Source of the DNA: Pseudomonas sp. GD03919
GTDB taxonomy: Bacteria; Pseudomonadota; Gammaproteobacteria; Pseudomonadales; Pseudomonadaceae
DNA length: 64,000 nt
Direction: 5' to 3'
NCBI RefSeq assembly: GCF_029814935.1
Contig: NZ_CP104582.1
Coordinates: forward strand, 2,418,001 to 2,482,000
The notes beneath the pieces were generated by a model. It was not told the origin of the DNA. It saw only the letters and a list, made by a program, of their open reading frames with translations, and ran no database searches. The position numbers were made by a program, and so were the translations under genes. Of this stretch, positions 39,443 through 48,716 are shown piece by piece. Each line of letters starts with the position of its first letter. Position 1 is the first letter of the stretch.

Positions 39443-40504
39443 TCACTCCAGCAGGGAGGCAATCGAGCACTGGTAACGCTGACGCTGAGGCTGCGACTGC
39501 ACGCTGAACTGGCGAAAGTCCATACCAATATCCGGCTGTGCAAGGCGTTCGAGCAATTGCTTTGACTGCGCCCTGTCGACAGTACGCAACAGCGACGCCA
39601 CCTGATCCTTGCCGCCACGCTCGGCGAAATCCAGCCCCCGCGCGTGGTCGCTGAGCATCACCAAAGCGCAGGCGCCCAAAAGAAAATGACCACTGGCCAA
39701 AATATCGATACGTCCGTCGATACGCGCCTTTAGCACGCGCTCCGAGTTGTTCAGGGCCGTGTAATGCAGGGTTCTGCCCAGCTCATTGGCTGCACGCAAT
39801 ACACCAAAGGCCATTTCATCATTAGCAGACCAGATCAGGCTGACCGCCGGATAACGCGGCAATAGACCAATCGCCTGCTCGTATGCCCGCTGTTCCCGCC
39901 ACTCACCATGAACCGCCTGCATCAGCTTGATATGCGGTGCTTCACTCAAGGCACGCTGCAAGCCGGCCTGACGCAGAGTCGACGAAGGCGTACGGTTGAC
40001 CCCGGAAAACGCCAGCAACTCGGCAGGTTTGCCACGGGTCAGGGCGATCAGCTCACGCGCCATCAGATAACCGGCCTCCTCATCGTTGGGCACCAGGCTA
40101 CCTATCCAGTTTCGGTGGTACTCGCGGCTGCCACCGATAAGGGCCTGCTGCTCTTTGGTCAAGGTGCTGTGCAGGGCAAACAGCCTGGCATCGCTGTTTT
40201 CGAACAGACGCAGCAATGCCGGCCCCAGGAACAATTCATTGGTGAAGATCAGATAATCGGGGTGCTTACCCGCAAAAACCTGCTGGGCGTTGCGCAGCAT
40301 ACGTTCAGGATCGCGCTCGCCGTAAAGCACCTCCAGCTCAACGCCCAGGTCACCAGCGGCATCCTGCATGTAGCGGCTGTAATCGCTCCAGAAACGCTCA
40401 TTGGCGTAGCCAGGGTTGAGAAAAACCATGGTCGGCACGCGCGCTTGTGCCCACGCCAACGCGCAGCAAAACAACAGTCCCAGACCCAGCACCCACCTGC
40501 TCAC
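39443..40504 (-). CDS. Sugar-type ABC periplasmic binding protein
   Basis: The 353-residue product has a signal peptide (WVLGLGLLFCCALAWAQA) and a type I periplasmic-binding fold: TMVFLNPGYANERFWSDYSR and YLIFTNELFLGPALLRLFEN in lobe one, SLIWSANDEMAFGVLRAANE in lobe two. The GTG at 40502-40504 is chosen as the start because GAGGAGG lies six bases upstream; the frame extends further without a site. No permease or ATPase genes are adjacent, so it may feed a signalling protein or a distant transporter. Confidence 0.75.
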   Translation of the reverse strand: MSRWVLGLGLLFCCALAWAQARVPTMVFLNPGYANERFWSDYSRYMQDAAGDLGVELEVLYGERDPERMLRNAQQVFAGKHPDYLIFTNELFLGPALLRLFENSDARLFALHSTLTKEQQALIGGSREYHRNWIGSLVPNDEEAGYLMARELIALTRGKPAELLAFSGVNRTPSSTLRQAGLQRALSEAPHIKLMQAVHGEWREQRAYEQAIGLLPRYPAVSLIWSANDEMAFGVLRAANELGRTLHYTALNNSERVLKARIDGRIDILASGHFLLGACALVMLSDHARGLDFAERGGKDQVASLLRTVDRAQSKQLLERLAQPDIGMDFRQFSVQSQPQRQRYQCSIASLLE

Positions 40505-40551
40505 ATCGCCCCTCCTCGATAATCGGGGCGCAGTATAAGGTCTTAATGGCA

Positions 40552-40582
40552 AAAGGCCGACCGCTAAAGCGCGTCGGCCTTT
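40552..40582. terminator. Intrinsic terminator
   Basis: AAAGGCCGAC and GTCGGCCTTT (40552-40561, 40573-40582) pair exactly, with an 11-nt loop. It closes the 37-codon minus-strand gene. Confidence 0.8.
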
Positions 40583-40586
40583 GCCC

Positions 40587-40700
40587 TCATTGCCCGCTGA
40601 CCCAGAAGACTGCCGTGCCGACCGCAATCGAAATCAGGCAAAAAATCGCCCAGGCATCGATGAGGCTGTCGGACTTGTCCATATCGGTATGCTCGCTCAT
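40587..40700 (-). CDS. 37-residue single-pass membrane protein
   Basis: The frame reads MSEHTDMDKSDSLIDAWAIF, continues with a hydrophobic helix (FCLISIAVGTAVFWV) and ends SGQ, TGA. A strong GGGGGAG site lies five bases before the ATG, and a terminator begins five bases after the stop, so this is very likely a real gene although it is short. It is divergent from the cysI-type gene. Function unknown; the charged N-terminus suggests it sits on the cytoplasmic side. Confidence 0.75.
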   Translation of the reverse strand: MSEHTDMDKSDSLIDAWAIFCLISIAVGTAVFWVSGQ

Positions 40701-40935
40701 GGCTCCCCCTCTTCTTGTGATTGTGAGTGACGCACACTGCATTTAAGACCAGCCTTGGCCATCGCTCAAACCATATGGTTATGCTCTGGGGCAGTCTTAT
40801 TCCTTAAACCAAGGTTTATATATTCAAACATCACTTTTACGCATAAACCTGAGCTGGTATCGTGCCCCGGCTCCTTGGGGAGTGCGCGGCCGTGCGCGCT
40901 GATTGGCAGTAAGTAGCCTGAAAACAGGACCCTTC

Positions 40936-42594
40936 ATGTACGTATATGACCAGTACGATCAAAAGATCGTCGAGGATCGCGTCAAGCAGTTCCGCGATCA
41001 AACCCGCCGCTACCTCGCCGGAGAGCTGAGTGGCGAGGAATTCCGTCCGCTGCGCCTGCAGAACGGTCTGTATATCCAGCGCTACGCGCCCATGCTGCGC
41101 GTGGCCGTGCCTTATGGCCTGCTGTCGTCCACCCAGGTGCGCATGCTGGCCAAGATCGCCCGCGACTACGACAAGGGCTACGCGCATATCAGCACCCGCC
41201 AGAACGTCCAGTTCAACTGGCCGGAGCTGGAAGACGTGCCGGAGATTCTGGCTGAACTGGCCACCGTGCAGATGCACGCCATCCAGACCAGCGGCAACTG
41301 CATCCGCAACACCACCACCGACCAGTTCGCCGGTGTGGCCAAGGACGAGATCGTCGATCCGCGCCCGTGGTGCGAAATCATCCGTCAGTGGTCGACCTTC
41401 CACCCTGAATTCAGCCACCTGCCACGCAAGTTCAAGATCGCCGTCAACGGCGCCGTGAGCGACCGCGCGGCCATCGAGGTGCATGACATTGGCCTGGAGG
41501 CGGTGCGCAACGAAGCGGGTGAACTGGGCTTCCGCGTCTCCGTCGGCGGTGGCCTGGGCCGTACCCCGATCGTCGGCAGCTTCATCAACGAATTCCTGCC
41601 CTGGCAGCACCTGATCAGTTATCTCGAAGCCATCCTGCGTGTGTACAACCGCTATGGCCGTCGCGACAACAAGTACAAGGCGCGTATCAAGATTCTGGTC
41701 AAGGCGCTGACCCCCGAGGTGTTCGCCGAGCGCGTCAACGCCGAGTGGATGCACCTCAAGGATGGCCCAACCACCCTGACCGAGGCCGAAGTCGCCCGCG
41801 TCGCCGCACACTTCGTTGATCCGGCCTATCTGCCCCTGCAGGACGAGGATGCCCTGCTCGCCCAGCAGGACGCCGAGCACCCGGGCTTCGCCCGCTGGCG
41901 TCAGCGCAACACCTTCGCCCACAAGAAGCCAGGCTACGTCGCCGTGACTCTGTCGCTCAAGCCCACCGGCGTAGCGCCGGGCGACGTCACTGACAAGCAA
42001 CTCGATGCCATCGCCGACCTGGCCGACCGCTATTCCTTCGGTGAAGTGCGTAACAGTCACAACCAGAACATCATCCTCGCCGACGTCGAGCAACGTCAGC
42101 TGCTGACCCTGTGGGGCGAGCTGCGTGAGCAGGGCTTCGCCACGCCGAACGTGGGCCTGCTGACCGACATCATCTGCTGCCCGGGCGGTGATTTCTGCTC
42201 GCTGGCCAATGCCAAGTCGATTCCGGTGGCCGAAGCCATCCAGCGTCGTTTCGACGATCTCGACTACCTGTTCGACATCGGCGACATCGACCTGAACATT
42301 TCCGGCTGCATGAACGCCTGCGGTCACCATCACGTCGGCCATATCGGCATCCTTGGCGTCGACAAGAAAGGCCAGGAGTTCTATCAGGTCTCGCTGGGCG
42401 GCAGCGCCGGTCGCGAAGCCAGCCTGGCGCAGATTCTCGGCCCGTCCTTCGCTCAGGACGACATGCCGGACGTGATCGACAAGATCATCAAGGTCTACGT
42501 CGAACAACGCACTGAAGAAGAAAGTTTCCTCGATACCTACCGCCGCATCGGTATCGACCCGTTCAAGGAGCGTGTCTATGCAGCGAATCATTAA
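40936..42594 (+). CDS. cysI: Sulfite/nitrite reductase haemoprotein (CysI-type)
   Basis: The 552-residue sirohaem enzyme has two ferredoxin-like halves (RTPIVGSFINEFLPWQHL in the first; EVRNSHNQNIILADVE in the second) and the [4Fe-4S]-sirohaem ligands in CCPGGDFCSLA (about 415-425) and SGCMNACGHHHVG (about 455-467). Together these fit assimilatory sulfite reductase of the one-subunit type common in pseudomonads. The start at 40936 has AGGA nearby; an earlier in-frame ATG is possible. It overlaps the DUF934 gene by 17 nt. Confidence 0.9.
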   Translation: MYVYDQYDQKIVEDRVKQFRDQTRRYLAGELSGEEFRPLRLQNGLYIQRYAPMLRVAVPYGLLSSTQVRMLAKIARDYDKGYAHISTRQNVQFNWPELEDVPEILAELATVQMHAIQTSGNCIRNTTTDQFAGVAKDEIVDPRPWCEIIRQWSTFHPEFSHLPRKFKIAVNGAVSDRAAIEVHDIGLEAVRNEAGELGFRVSVGGGLGRTPIVGSFINEFLPWQHLISYLEAILRVYNRYGRRDNKYKARIKILVKALTPEVFAERVNAEWMHLKDGPTTLTEAEVARVAAHFVDPAYLPLQDEDALLAQQDAEHPGFARWRQRNTFAHKKPGYVAVTLSLKPTGVAPGDVTDKQLDAIADLADRYSFGEVRNSHNQNIILADVEQRQLLTLWGELREQGFATPNVGLLTDIICCPGGDFCSLANAKSIPVAEAIQRRFDDLDYLFDIGDIDLNISGCMNACGHHHVGHIGILGVDKKGQEFYQVSLGGSAGREASLAQILGPSFAQDDMPDVIDKIIKVYVEQRTEEESFLDTYRRIGIDPFKERVYAANH

Positions 42595-43075
42595 GAACGG
42601 TCAGGTGGTCGACGAAACCTGGCACCTGCTGGCCAAGGACGTGACCCTGGACGTCATTCCCAACTGCGATGACATCATCGTCCCGCTGGCCCTGTGGCGC
42701 GAGCATGCTCACGCCCTAAAGGCTCGCGACGGTGGCCTCGGCGTTTGGCTTGAGGCCAGTGACGAGATCGAGGAAATCGCCGATGACCTGGCGCATTTTC
42801 AGGTCATCGCCCTGGAATTCCCGGCCTTCACCGATGGCCGTCATTCCTCCACGGCCTACCTGCTGCGCACCCGTTACGGCTACAAGGGCGAAGTACGCGC
42901 CATTGGCGACGTGCTGCGCGACCAGCTGTTCGCCCTCAGGCGTGTCGGCTTCGATGCCTTCGCCCTGCGTGCCGACAAGGATCCGTACGATGCACTGAAG
43001 GCCTTCGAGGATTACAGTGAGGTCTACCAGGCGTCGGCAGACCAACCGCTGCCCCTGTTCCGCCGCCGCGCCTGA
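42578..43075 (+). CDS. DUF934 protein, sulfite reductase partner
   Basis: The 165-residue protein belongs to DUF934, a family nearly always next to cysI and thought to support sulfite reduction, perhaps by electron transfer or assembly. The core ALEFPAFTDGRHSSTAYLLR and GEVRAIGDVLRDQLFALRRV is present. The start at 42578 has AAGGAG seven bases upstream (42565-42570). The gene is translationally linked to cysI and ends before a terminator. Confidence 0.88.
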   Translation: MQRIIKNGQVVDETWHLLAKDVTLDVIPNCDDIIVPLALWREHAHALKARDGGLGVWLEASDEIEEIADDLAHFQVIALEFPAFTDGRHSSTAYLLRTRYGYKGEVRAIGDVLRDQLFALRRVGFDAFALRADKDPYDALKAFEDYSEVYQASADQPLPLFRRRA

Positions 43076-43091
43076 TCGCAGCGAGAACGAC

Positions 43092-43125
43092 GCAAACGCC
43101 CCGACTGGTTCGGGGCGTTTTGCTT
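43092..43125 (+). terminator. Terminator of the cysI-DUF934 operon
   Basis: AAACGCCCCGA and TCGGGGCGTTT pair with loop ctggt, ending in TTTTGC. Confidence 0.88.
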
Positions 43126-43167
43126 TCAGGCGCCGGCGTTCGGCAGCCCGTGCGGCCAGCGCACACA

Positions 43168-43206
43168 CAAAAACGCCGCGCCCTGTGAGGGGCGCGGCGT
43201 TTTTTG
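43168..43206. terminator. Terminator of deaD
   Basis: AACGCCGCGCCC and GGGCGCGGCGTT form a 12-bp stem flanked by A and T tracts, readable from both strands. It lies 25 bp past the minus-strand deaD stop. Confidence 0.85.
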
Positions 43207-43230
43207 ATCCTCGGCAATCAGCCGGCTGGA

Positions 43231-44913
43231 TCAATCCTCGCGATAGCGACGCAGCTTCAGCGCCTTACCAGCGACGCGGGTGTCTTTCAACTTGCCGAGC
43301 AGACGATCCAGGCCATCTTCCGGCAGCTCGACCAGGCTGAAGGTCTCACGGATCTGGATTCGGCCGATGGCTTCACGAGCCAGACCGCCCTCATTTAGGA
43401 TAGCGCCCAGCAGGTTCTTCGCAGCAATGCCGTCGCGCGTGCCCAGGGCGGTGCGGCAACGCACGCGACCTTCGGTCAGCGGTACCGGCGCACGGCGCTC
43501 GCGATATTCGCCGCGCTCACCACCACGCTCGCCGTCACGTTCACGACGCTCACGCGGAGCACCACCAACGCCCGGCACCAGCGGCTGCTCGCGCTCGACA
43601 GTGGCCAGATCCAGGGCCTGGCCGTTAGTGGCCTTCTTCAGCAGCGCAGCGGCCAGGGCACGTGGGCTGCAGCCGATATCGGCGGTCAGGCGGTCGAGCA
43701 GATCGCCATGGCTGGCTTCGGCATCAGCCACCAGCGGCGCCAGGCTGCTGGTGAGCTTCTTGATGCGCGCATCGAGCACCTGCTGGGCGTTCGGCAGCTT
43801 GACCTCGCCGACCTTCTGCCCGGTGACACGCTCGATCACCTGCAGCATGCGGCGCTCACGCGGGGTTACCAGCAGCAGCGCACGGCCATCGCGACCGGCG
43901 CGGCCGGTACGGCCGATACGGTGTACGTAGGACTCCGGGTCGTACGGCATGTCGACGTTGAACACGTGGGTGATGCGCGGTACGTCGATACCACGAGCAG
44001 CAACGTCAGTCGCGACGACGATGTCCAGACGACCATCCTTGAGCGACTCGATCACGCGCTCACGCTGGTTCTGGGCAATGTCGCCGTTCAGCGCAGCGGC
44101 CTTGAAGCCTTTGGCTTCCAGGGCAGCAGCCAGGTCCAGAGTGGCCTGCTTGGTGCGAACGAAAGCGATCAGCGCGTCAAAATCCTCGACTTCCAGCAGG
44201 CGCAGCACGGCGTTGGTCTTCTGATCGGCATGGATCATCAGGTGCGCCTGCTCGATACGCGAGACGGTCTGGGTCTTGGCCGCGATCTTGACGTGTTGCG
44301 GTTCGCGCAGGTGCTTTTCGGCGATGGCACGGATCGAATGCGGCAGCGTGGCGGAGAACAGCACGCTCTGGCGGCTTTCCGGCATGGCTTCGAAGATCAC
44401 CTCGAGGTCATCCATGAAGCCCAGCTTGAGCATTTCGTCCGCTTCGTCGAGTACCAGATGCTGAATGGTCGACAGCACTTTCTCGTCACGACGCAGGTGG
44501 TCGACCAGACGACCCGGGGTGGCGACGATGACCTGAGCGCCCTGGCGAATGGCCTTGAGCTGCGGGCCCATCGGTGCACCACCGTAGACAGCCACGACGT
44601 TCAGGCCAGGCATCTGCTTGGAGTAAGTTTCAAACGCGGTGGCGACCTGCAGGGCCAGCTCGCGGGTCGGTGCCAGGATCAGCACCTGCGGCTCGCGCTT
44701 GGCCGTGTCGACCTTCGACAGCAACGGCAGCGCGAACGCGGCAGTTTTGCCGGTGCCGGTCTGCGCCTGGCCGATCATGTCGTGGCCGGCGAGGATCACC
44801 GGAATGGCCTGCGACTGAATCGGAGACGGCTCTTCGTAACCAACGGCGGTCAGAGCGGCGAGAATATTGGGGTGAAGTCCGAGCGCGGCGAAGCCGCCGA
44901 TTTCCTGGGTCAT
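43231..44913 (-). CDS. deaD: DEAD-box RNA helicase DeaD/CsdA
   Basis: The 560-residue ATP-dependent helicase contains all core motifs: AQTGTGKT, PTRELA, TPGR, DEAD, SAT, ARGID and HRIGRTGRAGR. An Arg-rich linker (about 445-475) and a C-terminal DbpA/CsdA-type RNA-binding domain (ILGAILNEGGLAREAIGRIQ) follow. It remodels rRNA and mRNA and is important at low temperature. The 291 bp upstream may hold a long leader, as is usual for cold-shock genes. Confidence 0.93.
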   Translation of the reverse strand: MTQEIGGFAALGLHPNILAALTAVGYEEPSPIQSQAIPVILAGHDMIGQAQTGTGKTAAFALPLLSKVDTAKREPQVLILAPTRELALQVATAFETYSKQMPGLNVVAVYGGAPMGPQLKAIRQGAQVIVATPGRLVDHLRRDEKVLSTIQHLVLDEADEMLKLGFMDDLEVIFEAMPESRQSVLFSATLPHSIRAIAEKHLREPQHVKIAAKTQTVSRIEQAHLMIHADQKTNAVLRLLEVEDFDALIAFVRTKQATLDLAAALEAKGFKAAALNGDIAQNQRERVIESLKDGRLDIVVATDVAARGIDVPRITHVFNVDMPYDPESYVHRIGRTGRAGRDGRALLLVTPRERRMLQVIERVTGQKVGEVKLPNAQQVLDARIKKLTSSLAPLVADAEASHGDLLDRLTADIGCSPRALAAALLKKATNGQALDLATVEREQPLVPGVGGAPRERRERDGERGGERGEYRERRAPVPLTEGRVRCRTALGTRDGIAAKNLLGAILNEGGLAREAIGRIQIRETFSLVELPEDGLDRLLGKLKDTRVAGKALKLRRYRED

Positions 44914-45204
44914 GGGTCTGCCTCAAGTGCATCCGCAAAGACCCATGTTCCAAAGCTGCGCATGCCGTGTAAGACCTTGTGGGTCACCCTGGCAGCCTGG
45001 TCGGCGGGGATTTGCGAAAACGTGGTGAAAGTGAATCGTCAAGGATAGTCCGCTGGGGGACTGGCTGCCGGAGGTCAATTCCCCCGGGCGAGTTGCACTA
45101 CCTGAACGTGGCCAGATAATTGGCCGGCGCGCACTATACCTGAAAATCCTGATTCGGGTGCTGGTTTTTATCGATCCATCTGCATCCAACCGCTCAACGG
45201 CGCA
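44914..45204. other. Intergenic, deaD leader region
   Basis: No gene is seen in these 291 bp. They separate the divergent-free minus-strand genes deaD and the spermidine-synthase-like gene. A long 5' leader of deaD mRNA is the likely content. Confidence 0.5.
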
Positions 45205-45978
45205 TCAGCTAGCCGGGCGGAGTGCTTCGATCAGTGGTTGCAGCGAGTAACCCAGACGCGGCGCCAGCTCGCCCGCGCGCATTTGCAGGCACCCCATATC
45301 CAGGTCTTGCTCGAGATCAGCGGGGATCAGCAGCACCACGTTGCCTTCCTTCACTGGGCATTCCCAGTAGTGCCGGTGAAAAAGCCCGCGCAATAAAGCC
45401 GCACCGAGCGGCTTGCCATCATTGCTGGCCCATTGATTGATGATCAGCCAGCCACCGGGATTGAGCTTGTTGCGGCAATCCTCCAGAAAGCGCCAAGCCA
45501 GGTGACCAGTGGCCGGGCCGTGATCGGTGTACAGGTCGACAAACAGCAGGTCAGTCTTCTCCGCGCTGTCCAGCAGCTCAATGGCATCCCCGATGCGGAT
45601 GGTCAGCCGTGGGTCATCGGTCAGCCCCATATGCTCCATAGCCAGGCGCGGCACATCCGGGCGTAGCTCAATGACTTCAACATCATCCAGGGGCAGAAAC
45701 TTCAGGCAGGCCTGGGTCAGGTTGCCGGCGCCCAGGCCGAGAAACAGTGCGCTTTCGGGTTGTTCATGACACAGCGCGCCCAGCAGCATGGCGCGGGTGT
45801 AGTCGTATTCCAGCCAGCTGGGCTCAGGCATGTAGACGCAGCTCTGCTCGATGGCCTCGCCAAATTCGAGAAAGCGGTAGGCGCCCATCTCGACAACCTG
45901 AATCACCCCGAACTCATCCTGCACTTCGGCGATCAACAGCGGATCCGGCATCTGACCGACCGGCGGTAAACCAGGCAT
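45205..45978 (-). CDS. Spermidine-synthase-like SAM-binding protein
   Basis: The 257-residue protein has the Rossmann glycine motif ALFLGLGAGNLTQACLKFLP and downstream VIELRPDV, GDAIELLDS and LLFVDLYTD, as in SpeE-type methyltransferase folds. The aminopropyl-donor and polyamine residues cannot be confirmed, so it may be a paralogue rather than a true spermidine synthase. The start at 45978 has GGTGGAG eight bases upstream; an in-frame ATG at 46008 would add ten residues. Confidence 0.75.
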   Translation of the reverse strand: MPGLPPVGQMPDPLLIAEVQDEFGVIQVVEMGAYRFLEFGEAIEQSCVYMPEPSWLEYDYTRAMLLGALCHEQPESALFLGLGAGNLTQACLKFLPLDDVEVIELRPDVPRLAMEHMGLTDDPRLTIRIGDAIELLDSAEKTDLLFVDLYTDHGPATGHLAWRFLEDCRNKLNPGGWLIINQWASNDGKPLGAALLRGLFHRHYWECPVKEGNVVLLIPADLEQDLDMGCLQMRAGELAPRLGYSLQPLIEALRPAS

Positions 45979-46144
45979 CCCCAACACTCCACCTTGCCCC
46001 TTTGCCATGGTGGCAGCGGGAAAATACTGATTGTCCTAGAGGGGCTAGCTGCGGTCACGCATTAACTGCCCCGAAGCCTGCACAATTCGCGGCTCCCCCC
46101 CCTCTTGGCAGGAGAGCCGAAGGCGCTGTTATCGGGCAGCTGCG

Positions 46145-46930
46145 TCAGACTGGTGCCGCGGCCTGACGAAACTGTCCGGGGGTCATGTTGCTCCAGCGGC
46201 GAAACGCCTTGGCGAAGGCACTCTCGTCGGAAAAGCCCAGGCGTTCGGCCACCTCAATCAAGCGCACAGGTTCACGCAGCAGGGTTATTGGGTAGTACTC
46301 CAGCAGCGCCTCCAGGGCCTCGCCCACCGTTTCGCAGCTCATCAACAAGGCGCCGACCATATCCAGATGGCCGACCTGCAGGGCACAACCCAGGCGCAGG
46401 CCGATCAACGGATCATCGGCGGCCATGCAGAAGGCTTCCCACAACGCATCCTGGCTCGCCAGGGGAATGCGGGCAGCGCCACCCAGCTCGCTCAGTTCGG
46501 CAGGCAGGGTTTCATAGGTCAGTTGCTGGCTGGCGAACAGCGTGTCGCCAACCTCCTCCGGCAGCTCCTGAGCCAACAGCATGGAACCGAGGCTGGGAAG
46601 CTCCTTGTAGGACAGATCCGAATGCCAGAACTTGCCAGCATCGCCCAGACCGATGGGCTGACCGTTCTCGATGATGTTGGAGATGCTGAAGATCTCCGGG
46701 TGATTACTGAGCAGGAACTGCCTGAGCACATGGATCTGCAATGGGCCAAAACGGCGGCTGAAGGCGATCTGCTGTTCGGGGGTGATACGCTGGTCACGGA
46801 ACACCAGCAGCGCATGATCGAGATGGGGCGATGGATGCGGGCGAAGTCCTCATCGCTCAACGGCTGGGTCAGATCCAGACCGATGATCTCGGCGCCCAGG
46901 GGCGCATCGAAGGGGCGTATTGCGAACGAT
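46145..46930 (-). pseudogene. In-frame TauD/AraC chimeric relic
   Basis: Reading leftwards, a TauD/TfdA-type dioxygenase N-terminus (FDAPLGAEIIGLDLTQPLSD) suffers a one-base frameshift near 46815. It then continues through FRDQRITPEQQIAFSRRFGP and FWHSDLSYKELPSLGSMLLA to about 46493. The frame runs straight into an AraC-family sensing domain (ARIPLASQDALWEAFCMAAD) and, after a second internal deletion near 46282, into an AraC helix-turn-helix (RLGFSDESAFAKAFRRWSNM, then TPGQFRQ). Two genes are thus fused by deletions; the HXD motif survives, but the remaining iron and substrate residues are lost. Confidence 0.82.
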
Positions 46931-46940
46931 TGCGCCGACG

Positions 46941-47289
46941 TCGCAGAGGGGGTATGAGCTACTGCCTACATAGAAAACTCCATGCAAGGGCGCCAATCGG
47001 CGCATCACTTTGACCGGCCGTGGTGTCGGCCATGTGTTCAGTACGGCGCGCCGATTGGTCGGCAGGTACGCATGGGTTTAACTTTATAGAAAGAAAATTA
47101 TTTTAAGTACCTTTTAATCCATATGATCCATAAGTGAATCATCCGTACGCCTGCGCATGCTGCAAATGCGCGGCACCATCGGGGCAGACACAGCTGCATG
47201 GCCAGCCTCTGCGGATCGCCCGGGCACTGCCAGTGCTCTCTCGCCGCAGTGGCTGGCTGCAATCACGCAGCCGTATCTGGCCGTGTGAC
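46941..47289. other. Intergenic, no gene seen
   Basis: The stretch contains an inverted repeat CCAATCGGCGC (about 46994) / GCGCCGATTGG (about 47047) and an AT-rich segment near 47080-47130 typical of a promoter. Short plus-strand frames here show no recognisable protein. Confidence 0.45.
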
Positions 47290-48480
47290 TCAGAGACGAT
47301 TCAGCGCCTGGATGAAGTCTTCAACAATATCCTCGGCATCCTCGATACCGACCGATACACGAATGGTGCCGTCGTGGATGTCGAGGCTGCTCAAGGTCTC
47401 GGCCGACAGTGCACGGTGCGAAGTCTTGCCGGGGTGGGTGATACTGCTGGCTACGCCCGCCAGCGAGGGCGCAAAGGCGGTGTACTGCAATTCGCGGATC
47501 AGCCGATCCACATCTTCCAGGCCACCTTTGAGAGTGAAGCTGAGCATCCCGGAATACCCCTTGCGGAACAGTCGCTGCGCCAGGGCATGATCCGGGTGCG
47601 AAGCCAGGCCTGGGTAGTACACCTTGGCCACCCGCGGGTGCGCCTGCAGCGCTTCGGCCAGTACCAGGGCATTGCTGGAATGGGCGCGCATGCGCAGGGC
47701 TAGGGTTTTCGCACCACGGAAGGTCAGCCAGGCCTCGAAGGGGCTGGCGCTGCCGCCGGCATTGATCTGGAAGCGCCGCGCCTGCGCCACCCATTCGGCA
47801 TCGCCGACCAGGATGCCGCCCGTGGCGTCACTGTGCCCGTTGAGGTATTTGGTGGTGCTGTGCAGTACCAGATCGGCGCCATCGGCCAACGGTTGGTACA
47901 GCGCCGGCGAGAGGAAGGTATTGTCGACCAGCAGCTTCAGGTCATGCGCCTTGGCCAGGCGCGCCAGCGCCGGAATATCACTGATCCGCACCAGCGGGTT
48001 GGAGGCAGTCTCGGTGTAGATCAGCCGGGTACTGGGCGTAATCGCCGCCTGCACTGCGGTCAGGTCGTTGATGTCCACCAGAGTGGCACTGATGCCAAAA
48101 CGGCTTAGTTCACGCTCGATCAGACTCTGCGTGGTGCCATACAGCTCGCGGCTGGCGATCAGGTGGTCCCCGGCATTGAGCCGGCCAAGCAGCGCGGCGC
48201 TGACCGAGGCCATCCCGGAGGCCGAGAACAATGCTGCTGCACCGCCCTCCAGGTCACGAATCAGTTCTTCCAGCGCACTGGTGTTGGGATTACCCAGGCG
48301 CGTGTACATGTAGTTGTCGCGGTTACCCGCGAGAAAGTCGTCAACCTGCTCCAGCGAGTCATAGACGAACACCGACGTTTCGTAGATCGGCAGGGTCTTG
48401 GCACGGGTGACCATACGCTGGTCGACCGCAACGCCACTGTGTACCGCGCGGGTAGACACCCCAGGCAGTCGTTCACTCAT
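47290..48480 (-). CDS. Trans-sulfuration family PLP enzyme
   Basis: The 396-residue protein is of the Cys/Met metabolism PLP family (cystathionine gamma-synthase, cystathionine gamma-lyase, methionine gamma-lyase or related). ALFSASGMASVSAALLGRLN, the Tyr and Arg of YMYTRLGNPN, and the PLP Lys in HSTTKYLNGHSDATGG are present. Start at 48480 behind GGAG. The precise reaction cannot be told from sequence by eye. Proximity to a NlpA/MetQ binding protein and a TauD relic suggests a sulfur-compound utilisation locus. Confidence 0.85.
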   Translation of the reverse strand: MSERLPGVSTRAVHSGVAVDQRMVTRAKTLPIYETSVFVYDSLEQVDDFLAGNRDNYMYTRLGNPNTSALEELIRDLEGGAAALFSASGMASVSAALLGRLNAGDHLIASRELYGTTQSLIERELSRFGISATLVDINDLTAVQAAITPSTRLIYTETASNPLVRISDIPALARLAKAHDLKLLVDNTFLSPALYQPLADGADLVLHSTTKYLNGHSDATGGILVGDAEWVAQARRFQINAGGSASPFEAWLTFRGAKTLALRMRAHSSNALVLAEALQAHPRVAKVYYPGLASHPDHALAQRLFRKGYSGMLSFTLKGGLEDVDRLIRELQYTAFAPSLAGVASSITHPGKTSHRALSAETLSSLDIHDGTIRVSVGIEDAEDIVEDFIQALNRL

Positions 48481-48540
48481 AACAATCTCCACGATTCAGG
48501 CTTGAGAAGCGACGGCGAAGCATACCTGGCCGGATGGCCA

Positions 48541-48576
48541 AAAAAGAACGCCGAGCCAGCTAAGCCGGCTCGGCGT
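48541..48576 (-). terminator. Terminator after the MetQ-type gene
   Basis: On the minus strand ACGCCGAGCC and GGCTCGGCGT pair, followed by TTCTTTTTT. It separates the binding-protein gene from the PLP enzyme, so the two are separate transcripts. Confidence 0.75.
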
Positions 48577-48716
48577 AGGTGCAAACCTGTTCAAACAGGT
48601 TCACGGGCGTGTTCAACGAAGGCAGCCCAGGTATTGCGGAATTTCCGGCTTGCCTCCTGCGCAGCAATGACGGGTGTTTCAGTCCATCCACTGCGCCAGC
48701 CGCCGTGTAAATCCGC

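Noticed and set aside
40837..42591. Minus-strand open frame of 584 codons opposite the sulfite reductase gene
   Set aside because: Antisense of a well-conserved Fe-S/sirohaem enzyme; no domain recognised.
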